Below, one piece after another: positions 10,001 to 16,070 of a stretch of 21,308 bases of DNA (positions are counted from its first letter, which is position 1; each line of letters opens with the position of its first letter). The stretch lies in IMG/VR virus record IMGVR_UViG_3300005613_000473, positions 1 to 21,308 of that record; one strand, written 5' to 3'. Made by a program: the position numbers and the translations under genes. The stretch comes from a virus. A model generated the notes under the pieces. The model did no database searches, was not told where the DNA came from, and saw only the letters and a program-made list of their open reading frames with translations.

Positions 10001-11634
10001 GAGTTGCTATTGGTGCAACTATTATTAATGGTGGAACGGGTTATACCGTTGGTGATATAGTTTCTCCAATACAAATTGGTTCTAATAATCTTGGAAGTGG
10101 AATGAGACTTAGTATCTCTCAACTTAGTGGACAAAATCAACTCATTGTTTCAAATATTCAAGGAGAATTTGAAACTGGAGTTGGTAAATCTATTCAGTAT
10201 ATAAACAATGCTGGAGTAACAACAGATTTAAATGGACAAATTGGTGGAAATGTATTAGCTATTTCTCCAATAACTGAAGTTTCTGATGGACTTCACTTTA
10301 AAGTATTCCAGAGAAATCACGGTATGCATTCTGGAGTTAATAAAGTTACAATATCAAATGTTCAATCTGACACGACTCCAACAACTTTAAGTGCAAATTA
10401 TCTTACGGCTGCAACTGGAAATATTTCGGTTGCAAGCACTTCTAATTTTGGAACTTTTGAAAATGTAAGTATTGGTGCTACTAACCCAGGTTATGCTTTA
10501 ATTGGTAATGAAATTATTTCTTACACTGGAGTCGCTGCAAATGCTCTTACTGGAGTAACAAGACAAATTGATGGAACCAAGGCATTTAGTTATCTCTCTG
10601 GTGATTTGGTTTATAAGTATGAGTTAAATGGAGTTTCTTTGAGAAGAATTAATAAAACTCATACTCTTTCTGATGCGACAGTATCTGATCCAAGAAGTTT
10701 TGATTTTTATAATGTAAAGGTTGATATGACTTCAAATGGAATCGATAGATCTTCAACAGTGACAATGCCAGAATTACACTTTAATGAAACTAAAATTGGT
10801 GGAGGAATTAAGGCAAGATCAACATATAATGTTCAATATGAATTAATTACTCCTAATGTAAGAGTTATATCGCCAACAGGAACAGGTATCGTACCATCCG
10901 TAAGAACAATTACTGGAAGAAGTGTTGGTGGTTCTGAAGCTGGATATGTCGATAAAGGATTTAAGCAAATTTCATTAAATCAAGCAAATTATTTTGATTC
11001 TCCAAGAATGGTTGCTTCCAGAGTCAATGAAAATGAGTATCTCACTTCTTTACCTGGAAATAAGTCATTCACAATGAATCTAAACTTTACCACTTCAGAT
11101 TCGAGAATTTCTCCAGCAATCGATCTTCAAAGTAATAGCATTATATTTACTTCAAATAGAGTAAATAGTCCAGTTTCAAATTATGCTACTGATTTTAGAG
11201 TAAATGATGTTGTTAATGATCCAAATGCGTTTTATTATGTAACTAAGAATGTTACTTTAGAAAATCCAGCAACTTCCATTCAAGTTATTGTTGATGGGTA
11301 TGTAAGTAACTACAGCGATTTGAGAGCTTTCTATGCAGTAGATCAAGAAACTCAAGTGAATGAAACAATTTTTGTTCCATTCCCAGGATATCAAAATATT
11401 AATGTTTATGGAAATGTAATTAATCCATCTATTAATAATGGACAACCATCATCACTTGTTCCAAAAGTTGATGAATATGCTTATGAACCATCTGGAGAAT
11501 TATTCAAAGAATACAAATTTACTATTGATAATTTGCAACCATTTAAATTCTTTAGAATCAAACTGATTGGCACATCAACGAATCAAGCTTTTGTTCCAGT
11601 AATTAAAAACTTTAGAGTTATTGCTCTTGCGTGA
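4051..11634 (+). CDS. Giant virion structural protein (DUF4815-like N-terminus), baseplate or fibre associated
   Basis: This 2527-residue protein takes up over a third of the window. Its N-terminus (NVAPYFDDFD, YYKVLFKPGYPVQARELTTL, QSVLQNQIERFG.HFFKEG) matches the DUF4815-type start of large structural proteins of marine T4-like phages, from memory. Landmarks: KRYQMNDIFKLERRIKNLEY at about 1123-1142; a Ser-run and Thr-rich linker at about 1344-1425; FMRSRNIEF at 1441-1449 followed by LKPFTQVYPFFDNVDVNSFC to 1473; RDPLAQSFIVDDETGIF from 1711; GVGYT and GGTGYT strand modules at about 1940-1999; a TRG-type module at 2111-2190. Several (I/V)xGxxSGAxA modules are scattered along it (about 97, 488, 871, 1580). 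It sits between gp8 and gp13, where T4 has genes 9-12 and wac, so it may supply peripheral baseplate or fibre functions. It starts 7 bases after gp8 and has no promoter of its own that I can see. Confidence 0.8.
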   Translation: MPQETNLNVAPYFDDFDPQKDYYKVLFKPGYPVQARELTTLQSVLQNQIERFGTHFFKEGEKIIPGQLTYLNNYYAVEIESQFLGINVEEYLDQLIGKTIRGETSGVVAKVVSYITDIQSERSNFTLYVDYIETSSSNLSDREFFDGEVLITDESINFLNTFITAGEGFASTIATDSTSTGSAFALGEGIYFLRGYFVQVDDEILILDQYTNTPSYRVGLLIDEDVISSELDSTLNDNAQGFNNYAAPGADRLRISASLAKKDLNDFDDQNFVQLATVENGILREGKKTNKTSELTDELARRTFDESGHYYVKRFRVDCKESLNDGYGNRGIYNENQQTSGGSTPSDSLAIYKIAPGKAYVRGYEIETRSPSFIDVPKPRTTRLAENQAINFSFGPTIVVNNVTGSPRIGFNTGTTLQLRDQRVGIDSFVAAGNEIGIARVYDFALESGSYDSSNLNINQWDLSLFDIQTYTNITLNETVNLSLPVHVKGRSSGATGFLRYPSTGVAITAYQVNGQFFNGEELIFNGISDGSRVSVAVTNKNLSDVKSIFGSVGFGGTFSADLLQVSSRVIGIASISSASSGISTITTSAVAFPGIVTTGNLIRYSRPGFTDKSFARVTSVQTNTITVTGVTTVTGVCDGGLSATSLSLTDLTVLKSNIPVSAGSGNFAGNNSIFSVFPKKNIATVDTSSSSLIIRKSVTVDITDGSTTTISAGTNEVFLPFDEERYSLIRSDGTLEVLTEDRFEFTVGSTQLTINGLGSNDTGATLITTRRKSNITSKVKRKKIVDSIVINKSKYQGSGVGNTTLNDGLTYGNYPFGTRIQDETISLNVPDVIRIYGVFESENSSDPTSPSMSLGSMDGPSATTNDLIIGEEITGKTSGAKAIYITKNSDTNIGFIYENSISFEVGEVVTFSQSGVNAIVSSDLSVGSKNITSNYRFSNGQNLTYYDYSRIIRRSGASEPTRRLKVFFSKGYYDSSDTGDITTVESYNSFEYGSEIATINSIRNTDIVDARPRVINYTVSEGANSPFEFNGRSFNAGSTGQHSSKDVIASDESITLSYTYYLPRIDRLYLDKDGIFIVKFGAPDDNPKLPEEVSGAMNIANIFLPAYLYSAQQVRIDSVDHKRYQMNDIFKLERRIKNLEYYTSLSNLETNTLNLFVSDANGLNRFKSGIFVDGFLNRIPQDSSIGVKNSVDIRKAECRPSHYTTALNLEIGSTSIAGIGTTTIANQDKRFADILGTNIKRSNSVVTLNYSDTSWLKQPFATRTESVTPFFVKFWQGTLEFEPTVDVWIDVNRQVVNSVEMEGSFLGIAEAMRAEVTTAADGSRSGISPVIWQSWETTGVDVSFSLSSSQSSSSSSSTSLRQGSLSEFRDSTADRSSATSVPQTFLVEEETTDTTTSTTISGTVGVDLQQQRRGTQTTVTEQIDTESLGDRITSRNIINFMRSRNIEFTGRRLKPFTQVYPFFDNVDVNSFCFSKLLEIEMSSGTFQVGETVIGFMPSTQTTPNVDTQSSPTIIFRVSTPNHKYGPYNNPTDIFERNPYDRENQISTLYSASSTILNIDTFSLADESQPNFRGNVRTGMLLRGQSSGAEATVSNVRLVTDRLGTIIGSFLVPNGNNASNPIFETGRTRFRLTSSSIDSKVPGVVTTSAEEIFYSQGDIDNTQEVTLSLRNARVDHNDNFLQTRTIGDSASSSTTFVSGTDSSTRLTGEYRDPLAQSFIVDDETGIFVTKIDLYFAEKSNDLPVTVQIREVELGTPSQKILPYSEVELSPDQVNTSSDASIATTFEFESPVYLEGQREYAIIIISNSTEYTVWISRLGESDISTLGTERGQILVSTQRLLGSLFKSQNASTWTPSQYEDLTFELYRANFVSSGSVQFFNPELSKDLELLTANPITMTSNTVRIGIGTTVNDQELTIGNTILQNGVNVSGKLVGYGGTATGNLNITNAGVGYTPSSGNLTYSGVALTSIIGNGINATADIHIDNGVAIGATIINGGTGYTVGDIVSPIQIGSNNLGSGMRLSISQLSGQNQLIVSNIQGEFETGVGKSIQYINNAGVTTDLNGQIGGNVLAISPITEVSDGLHFKVFQRNHGMHSGVNKVTISNVQSDTTPTTLSANYLTAATGNISVASTSNFGTFENVSIGATNPGYALIGNEIISYTGVAANALTGVTRQIDGTKAFSYLSGDLVYKYELNGVSLRRINKTHTLSDATVSDPRSFDFYNVKVDMTSNGIDRSSTVTMPELHFNETKIGGGIKARSTYNVQYELITPNVRVISPTGTGIVPSVRTITGRSVGGSEAGYVDKGFKQISLNQANYFDSPRMVASRVNENEYLTSLPGNKSFTMNLNFTTSDSRISPAIDLQSNSIIFTSNRVNSPVSNYATDFRVNDVVNDPNAFYYVTKNVTLENPATSIQVIVDGYVSNYSDLRAFYAVDQETQVNETIFVPFPGYQNINVYGNVINPSINNGQPSSLVPKVDEYAYEPSGELFKEYKFTIDNLQPFKFFRIKLIGTSTNQAFVPVIKNFRVIALA
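8080..8325 (+). repeat. Ser/Thr-rich low-complexity linker in the giant protein
   Basis: This encodes about residues 1344-1425: a run with eight of nine residues Ser at 1352-1360, then TTDTTTSTT and a Gln/Thr-rich stretch. It separates the N-terminal half from the conserved FMRSRNIEF segment. It is probably a flexible linker; length variation between related phages would be expected. Confidence 0.6.
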
Positions 11635-11635
11635 T

Positions 11636-11872
11636 ATGGATTTAGTACCTGTGGATGGAAATCCAGGATTATATCGGGATAACATATCAAATGCTATTGT
11701 GAATACAAACAAAAATGATTATGAATCATATTTGAACTCAAGAAAAAAAATGAATAGCGAAAGAGAAAAAATTGATTCTTTAGAAAAAGAAATTAATTCT
11801 GTTAAAGATGATGTTAGTCAGATAAAAAATTTATTATTAAAATTAGTTGAAAATCAAACCATAAATAGTTAA
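11636..11872 (+). CDS. Small coiled-coil protein, function unknown
   Basis: I place the start at the ATG at 11636, giving 78 residues (MDLVPVDGNPGLYRD...). A longer frame from a TTG at 11621 would overlap the upstream gene by 14 bases and adds only five residues. The ATG lies one base after the TGA of the giant gene (11632-11634), which fits translational coupling. Residues 1-30 have the motif LVPVDGNPGLYRD..S.AIVNTNK, recalled from short marine phage proteins. Residues 34-74 are charged with hydrophobic residues at heptad-like spacing (IDSLEKEINSVKDDVSQIKN), indicating a coiled coil. The location near the T4 wac (fibritin) position is suggestive, but the protein is far shorter than fibritin and I do not assign that role. 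Confidence 0.75.
   Translation: MDLVPVDGNPGLYRDNISNAIVNTNKNDYESYLNSRKKMNSEREKIDSLEKEINSVKDDVSQIKNLLLKLVENQTINS
11860..11867 (+). promoter_or_regulatory. Putative late promoter CATAAATA
   Basis: This CATAAATA box lies inside the last codons of the small coiled-coil gene, 20 bases before the ATG at 11888. The same octamer occurs at 12270-12277 at nearly the same distance from the next gene. Confidence 0.45.
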
Positions 11873-11887
11873 AATAGTAATTCTATA

Positions 11888-12274
11888 ATGTCTAGGCATA
11901 CAATTACATTTGATCCCGATTCTGGTGTTGCATACGGTGTAAATTTAACCATAAACACTGGGTCAAACTTCATTGGGAAATTTACTATTTTAAATACATC
12001 TGGTGCAGCATTTGACTTCACTGGTTGGACAGCATCATCTCAGATATCTAAAAGTGTTTCAATAGGATCTACCTTGTATCCATCAGCAACATTCAATGTT
12101 GGATTCACAAGCGAAGCTGGTGGAAAATTTGATTTAACCCTATCTTCATCTACCACAAGAAATTTAAGTGAAGGTAGATATGTTTACGACATATTAGTAA
12201 GTTCTGGGTCAAGTGTTTACAGAGTTGCTGAAGGAAATGTTTTAGTCTTAGCTGGCATTTCATCAGCACCATAA
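11888..12274 (+). CDS. Small beta-sandwich-like virion protein
   Basis: This is a 128-residue protein with no signal peptide or membrane segment. It reads as a compact beta-strand domain: HTITFDPDSG, an FTGWTASSQISKS strand pair, a FDLTLSSSTTRNL strand, then EGRYVYDILVSSG and VYRVAEGNVLV. This layout (a polar modifier such as 'DFTGWTA', then 'G.Y.YDI', then 'V.RV.EG.v.V') is one I recall from small structural or receptor-associated proteins in marine phages and from Ig-like add-on domains. It lies directly before gp13. A virion role is inferred from context; a binding partner cannot be named. It has its own putative late promoter. Confidence 0.65.
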   Translation: MSRHTITFDPDSGVAYGVNLTINTGSNFIGKFTILNTSGAAFDFTGWTASSQISKSVSIGSTLYPSATFNVGFTSEAGGKFDLTLSSSTTRNLSEGRYVYDILVSSGSSVYRVAEGNVLVLAGISSAP

Positions 12275-12277
12275 ATA
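12270..12277 (+). promoter_or_regulatory. Putative late promoter CATAAATA before gp13
   Basis: CATAAATA overlaps the TAA stop (12272-12274) of the upstream gene and lies 21 bases before the gp13 ATG at 12299. A second AT-rich box, TATAAATT, follows at 12289-12296 but is too close to the start codon to be a promoter for this gene. Confidence 0.5.
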
Positions 12278-12298
12278 TTTTTTAGAGATATAAATTAA

Positions 12299-13147
12299 AT
12301 GGCGCAACCAACCTCTAGACAAGAGTTAATAGATTATTGCAAAAGAAAACTGGGAGCGCCAGTTTTGGAAATTAATGTTGCCGATGAACAAATTGATGAT
12401 CTTGTTGATGATGCATTACAATTTTTTAATGAGAGACATTTTGATGGTGTAACTCAAATTTACCTCAAATATCAAATTACACAAGATGATATCAATAGAG
12501 GAAGAGCTCCTGCTGGCCAAAGTTCTGTTGCTGGGATCGTAACCACAACAGCAACAACATCAATTGTGGGAACTGCAACAACATTTACATATACAGAAAA
12601 TAGTAATTATTTACAAATCCCATCGTCAATTATTGGAATAAACAAAATATTTAAGTTTGATGGAACAAACACTGTAACAAATAACATGTTCAGCGTTAAA
12701 TATCAATTATTTTTAAATGATATTTATTATTGGGGATCTACAGAACTTCTAACTTATGCAATGACTAAAACTTATCTTGAAGATATTGATTTTCTTTTGA
12801 CAACAGATAAGCAGATACGATTTAATCAAAGAATGGATAGATTATATCTTGATATTGATTGGGGAAGTGTAAGTGTTGGTGATTATTTGATAATAGATTG
12901 TTGGAGATTACTCAATCCAAATGATTTTGCAAGAGTGTGGAATGACTCTTTCCTAAAACCTTATCTTACAGCTTTGATTAAGAGGCAGTGGGGACAAAAT
13001 TTAATTAAATTCCAAGGAGTAAAACTTCCCGGAGGAATTGAATTGAATGGCAGACAAATATATGATGATGCTCAAAAAGAAATAGATATCATAATGGAAA
13101 AAATGTCAAATACATATGAGTTACCACCATTAGATATGATTGGTTGA
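12299..13147 (+). CDS. gp13: Neck protein gp13
   Basis: This 282-residue protein is the counterpart of T4 gp13 (about 309 residues), which with gp14 closes the head-tail neck after DNA packaging. The N-terminus (SRQELIDYCKRKLGAPVLEI, then NVADEQIDDLVDDALQFFNE) is the characteristic start of this family in marine T4-like phages. The C-terminal part (TALIKRQWGQNLIKFQGVKL followed by PGG) agrees with the conserved WG..L.KF.G..LPGG region. A Thr/Ala-rich loop at about residues 80-100 (TTTATTSIVGTATT) is low complexity. Its stop codon is 4 bases before the chosen gp14 start, so the two neck proteins are probably translationally coupled, which would suit their joint use. Confidence 0.9.
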   Translation: MAQPTSRQELIDYCKRKLGAPVLEINVADEQIDDLVDDALQFFNERHFDGVTQIYLKYQITQDDINRGRAPAGQSSVAGIVTTTATTSIVGTATTFTYTENSNYLQIPSSIIGINKIFKFDGTNTVTNNMFSVKYQLFLNDIYYWGSTELLTYAMTKTYLEDIDFLLTTDKQIRFNQRMDRLYLDIDWGSVSVGDYLIIDCWRLLNPNDFARVWNDSFLKPYLTALIKRQWGQNLIKFQGVKLPGGIELNGRQIYDDAQKEIDIIMEKMSNTYELPPLDMIG

Positions 13148-13151
13148 TATC

Positions 13152-14531
13152 ATGCTTAATCCTTTTTTTCAGCAAGGTTCAAAAAGTGAACAAAGTCTTA
13201 TTCAAGATTTAATTAATGAACAACTACGCATGTATGGCGTTGAAGTTTATTATATACCTAGAAAATATTATACCAAAAACACAGTTATTAAAGAAGTAAT
13301 TCAATCTAAGTTTGATAATGCATATCCGATAGAAGCATATGTTGATACATATGAAGGATATACTGGGCAGGGAACTATTCTTTCAAAATTTGGTATTCAA
13401 GAACTTGATGACTTAAGATTAATTATTTCAAGAGAGAGATATGAAACTTACATTACTCCATTAATAGAAAACTTACCTAATATTGAACTAGCGACTAGAC
13501 CAAAAGAAGGAGATCTTATATATTTTCCTCTTGGAGATAGAATTTTTGAGATAAAGTATGTTGAACATGAAAAACCTTTTTATCAATTACAAAAAAATTA
13601 TGTTTATGAATTAACATGTGAACTCTTCAGATATCAAGATGAAGATGTTGACACCAATGTGGAAGAAATTGATAATAATTTTGTAGAACTTGGTTATATT
13701 CAAACTCTTACCATGGTTGGAACAGCAATTACAGCAACTGCTGTTACAGGACTTGTTAATGGTGGAGTAAGATTTATAAATGTAACCAGAAGAGGAGAGG
13801 GATACACTTCCATTCCAACTGTTGCGATATCATCAGCTCCAAGTGGAGGAATAACCGCGATTGGAATTGCAACGATGATTTCTGGATTAGTTGATTGTGA
13901 TGGAACAACATCGTCCAAAGTTCAATCAGTTTATATTGCAAATCCTGGATTTGGATATACTATTGCTCCCGGAATAGTTTTTATTGGTGGAGGAGGGTCT
14001 GGTGCAGCTGCAACAACTGGAATTGGAAACAGTATGGTTGGTGTTGTGACTGTAACCTCTGGAGGTTCTGGATATTATACACCACCTACTGTAACATTCT
14101 CTTCTCCTGTTGGATTAGGAACTACAGCAACTGGCGTTTCTGTAATTAATTCTGCTGGATCTGTTTCTGCAGTTTATGTTACTAATGCTGGTTCTGGATA
14201 TACTGTTGCACCAACAGTTACAATCTCCAATCCATCTAGTAGTGGATCTGGAGATTTTATTGATAACGAAACAGTTACTGGAAGTAGTAGTGGAACAACT
14301 GCAAAAATTAAATCATGGAATTCTGTTACAAATATTCTTACTGTTTCAATTGTTTCTGGCGAGTTTACAATTGGTGAAAATTTAGTTGGAGAGGAGTCTG
14401 GAGCTACTCATGCGCTAAGAGTTATAGAAACTGATAATCTCGTTGATCCATATGCAGACAATGATAACATTGAACTTGAAGCAGATCAAATATTAGATTT
14501 CACAGAATCAAACCCATTTGGAAATCCATAG
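13152..14531 (+). CDS. gp14: Neck protein gp14 with C-terminal beta-repeat extension
   Basis: I place the start at ATG 13152 (MLNPFFQQGSKSEQ), giving 459 residues. The frame is open from TTG 13140, but that would overlap gp13 and the family starts with MLNP. Residues 1-185 are the gp14 domain: LIQDLINEQLRMYGVEVYYI, then PRKYY, LSKFGIQELDDLRLIISRER and YFPLGDRIFEIKYVEHEKPF. T4 gp14 is about 256 residues. Here about 190-375 holds four strand modules with GEGYT, GFGYT, GSGYYT and GSGYT, and about 367-430 an SGTTAKI..F.IGE.L.GEESGA module, followed by an acidic tail. The first half acts in the neck; the extension probably decorates the neck exterior, which is inference. Confidence 0.88.
   Translation: MLNPFFQQGSKSEQSLIQDLINEQLRMYGVEVYYIPRKYYTKNTVIKEVIQSKFDNAYPIEAYVDTYEGYTGQGTILSKFGIQELDDLRLIISRERYETYITPLIENLPNIELATRPKEGDLIYFPLGDRIFEIKYVEHEKPFYQLQKNYVYELTCELFRYQDEDVDTNVEEIDNNFVELGYIQTLTMVGTAITATAVTGLVNGGVRFINVTRRGEGYTSIPTVAISSAPSGGITAIGIATMISGLVDCDGTTSSKVQSVYIANPGFGYTIAPGIVFIGGGGSGAAATTGIGNSMVGVVTVTSGGSGYYTPPTVTFSSPVGLGTTATGVSVINSAGSVSAVYVTNAGSGYTVAPTVTISNPSSSGSGDFIDNETVTGSSSGTTAKIKSWNSVTNILTVSIVSGEFTIGENLVGEESGATHALRVIETDNLVDPYADNDNIELEADQILDFTESNPFGNP
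13764..14204 (+). repeat. Four GxGYT beta-strand modules in gp14
   Basis: Copies: 13764-13808 (VRFINVTRRGEGYT), 13917-13961 (VQSVYIANPGFGYT), 14037-14081 (VGVVTVTSGGSGYYT) and 14163-14204 (VSAVYVTNAGSGYT). Each has an alternating-hydrophobic strand, an Asn/Ser-Gly turn and GYT, followed by a short strand with P-T-V. The spacing of about 120-155 bases suggests tandem duplication or exchange of a 40-50 residue unit. Confidence 0.75.
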
Positions 14532-14541
14532 TAATTAGTTT

Positions 14542-14549
14542 GTTAAATA
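14542..14549 (+). promoter_or_regulatory. Weak candidate late promoter GTTAAATA before gp15
   Basis: GTTAAATA lies in the 45-base gap between gp14 and gp15, 27 bases before the ATG at 14577. It differs from the ATAAATA boxes elsewhere in the window at one core base and is farther from the start codon, so support is weak. Confidence 0.2.
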
Positions 14550-14576
14550 GAAGTAGTATCTTAGTGTATTTTTAAG

Positions 14577-15575
14577 ATGTTTGAATATTTTTATCACGAA
14601 ATAATGAGAAAAACCATCATTGGGTTTGGATCATTATTTAATAATATAACAATTAAACACACTACAGATGCTGATGCAGTTGTTAGTGCATCAAAGGTTC
14701 CTCTGGCATATGGTCCAACTCAAAAATTTCTAGCAAGACTTGAACAAGAGCCTAATTTAAATAAACCTGTTCAAATGACACTACCGAGAATGTCATTTGA
14801 ATTTATTGGATTAAATTACGACTCACAAAGAAAAACAACTCAAACACAAATAATTCAAACTGCACCTACGGCAAATAAAACTGATACTAAAAAAGTTTAT
14901 ATGCCAGTTCCATATAATATGACATTTGAACTTTCCATCATGACAAAGTTGAATGATGATATGTTACAAATAGTGGAACAAATTTTACCTTATTTTCAAC
15001 CATCATATAATCTCAGTATTAATTTATTATCTGATGTTGGAGAAAAGAGAGATGTTCCGATTGTTTTAGATAGCATAACAATGAATGATGATTATGAGGG
15101 CAATTTTGAAACGAGAAGGGCACTGATTTATACTTTAAGATTTACAGCAAAAACTTACTTCTTTGGGCCTGTCGCTTCTACATCTAGTGACATCATTAAG
15201 AAAGTTAGCATTGGATTGGTTGGTGATTCTAGTGTTAATAGAGTTAGAGAAATGACTTATACTGTTGAGCCAAGAGCAATTAAAAACTATACAGGAACCA
15301 TAACTACAAATCTTTCCTCCGATATTGGACTTTCAGAAACAAATATCGTTGTTAATGATGGATCAGCAATTCCAGAAAACAGTTATATTGTAATTGATAG
15401 TGAAGAAATGTATGTTGACACTGTTTCTGGAAATACTTTAAATGTAACTCGCGGAGCAGACTCTACAACTATTGCCTCACATGTTTCTGGTGCTGCTGTG
15501 AAGAAGATTACTGCTGATGATAATAATCTCATAGAATTTGGAGATAATTTTGGTTTTGATGGCTCAATATTGTGA
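14577..15575 (+). CDS. gp15: Tail completion / sheath terminator protein gp15
   Basis: This 332-residue protein is the counterpart of T4 gp15 (about 272 residues), which caps the tail tube and sheath and joins the neck. Evidence: the N-terminus MFEYFYHEIMRKTIIGFGSL followed by FNNITIKH matches T4 MFGYFYNSSFRRY..MGDLFSNIQIKR. FELSIMTKLNDDMLQIVEQI followed by LPYFQPSYN is nearly identical to the T4 segment YELSIFTRYEDDMFQIVEQI followed by LPYFQPHFN. RRALIYTLRFTAKTYFFGPV is also family-like. Residues 239-311 are an addition not present in T4: a small beta module with SYIVIDSEEMY and LNVTRGADSTT..SHVSGAAV, also found in the giant protein at 2111-2190. The last residues (EFGDNFGFDGSIL) are acidic and Gly-rich. 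Confidence 0.92.
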   Translation: MFEYFYHEIMRKTIIGFGSLFNNITIKHTTDADAVVSASKVPLAYGPTQKFLARLEQEPNLNKPVQMTLPRMSFEFIGLNYDSQRKTTQTQIIQTAPTANKTDTKKVYMPVPYNMTFELSIMTKLNDDMLQIVEQILPYFQPSYNLSINLLSDVGEKRDVPIVLDSITMNDDYEGNFETRRALIYTLRFTAKTYFFGPVASTSSDIIKKVSIGLVGDSSVNRVREMTYTVEPRAIKNYTGTITTNLSSDIGLSETNIVVNDGSAIPENSYIVIDSEEMYVDTVSGNTLNVTRGADSTTIASHVSGAAVKKITADDNNLIEFGDNFGFDGSIL

Positions 15576-15578
15576 GGA
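15573..15578 (+). promoter_or_regulatory. Shine-Dalgarno-like TGAGGA before gp16
   Basis: TGAGGA includes the gp15 stop codon and places GAGG eight bases before the gp16 ATG at 15586. It is the clearest Shine-Dalgarno match in the window, where most starts lack one. It also supports ATG 15586 over the out-of-frame ATG at 15590. Confidence 0.5.
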
Positions 15579-15585
15579 TTTTTGA

Positions 15586-16026
15586 ATGAATGATAAATTT
15601 AAATCGCTGAACGAAACTTTTGATGTTACTGCAGAGGTTGCTGAGACATCGATGAGTAAAATATCAGAAAAAGATGAAATTATTAAGAAAACAAGATCTT
15701 CGGATGAAGACATTAGAAAAGACTACGAATATACTAGAGGAAATTTATATTCAATTATTGAAAAGGGACAAGAAGCAATCAATGGTATATTGGAGTTAGC
15801 TCAAGAAACAGAACAGGCAAGAGCGTATGAAGTTGCTGGACAATTAATAAAAAATGTTGCAGATGCAACTGACAAGCTTATGGAACTTCAGAAAAAATTA
15901 AAAGATGTTGAGGAAGAAAAACAAATTAAAGGTCCCTCCACAGTTAACAATGCATTATTTGTTGGATCAACCGCAGATTTGGCAAAGATGTTGAAAAATG
16001 GATTAAAAGATAAAGAAGATAAATAA
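15586..16026 (+). CDS. gp16: Small terminase subunit gp16
   Basis: This 146-residue protein is the counterpart of T4 gp16 (about 164 residues), which regulates the gp17 packaging motor and helps start DNA packaging. The central part aligns with T4: IRKDYEYTRGNLYSIIEKGQ matches T4 [20 protein letters not shown], and ARAYEVAGQLIKNVADATDK followed by LMELQKKLKDV matches T4 [20 protein letters not shown] followed by ILKLHKDMKDI. The two central helices are those that form the oligomeric ring in this family. The tail NNALFVGSTADLAKML matches T4 QNATVFMGSPTELMDEI. It begins 10 bases after gp15. Unlike T4, gp17 does not follow directly; five genes intervene. Confidence 0.9.
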   Translation: MNDKFKSLNETFDVTAEVAETSMSKISEKDEIIKKTRSSDEDIRKDYEYTRGNLYSIIEKGQEAINGILELAQETEQARAYEVAGQLIKNVADATDKLMELQKKLKDVEEEKQIKGPSTVNNALFVGSTADLAKMLKNGLKDKEDK

Positions 16027-16027
16027 T

Positions 16028-16066
16028 ATGACAGGGAGAGAAATCCCAAAGTACAAAGGTTACTAA
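16028..16066 (+). other. 12-codon mini-ORF between gp16 and the fibre-like gene
   Basis: An ATG starting one base after the gp16 stop codon opens a 12-codon frame (MTGREIPKYKGY) ending at TAA 16064-16066, four bases before the next ATG at 16071. It fills almost the whole 44-base intergenic gap. It may be chance, a coupling peptide or a remnant; there is no Shine-Dalgarno sequence. Confidence 0.2.
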
Positions 16067-16070
16067 TAAA

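Noticed and set aside
13140-13151. TTG start for gp14 at 13140, and likewise TTG 11621 for the small coiled-coil gene.
   Set aside because: Both would overlap the upstream gene, and an ATG a few codons later matches the expected family N-terminus.
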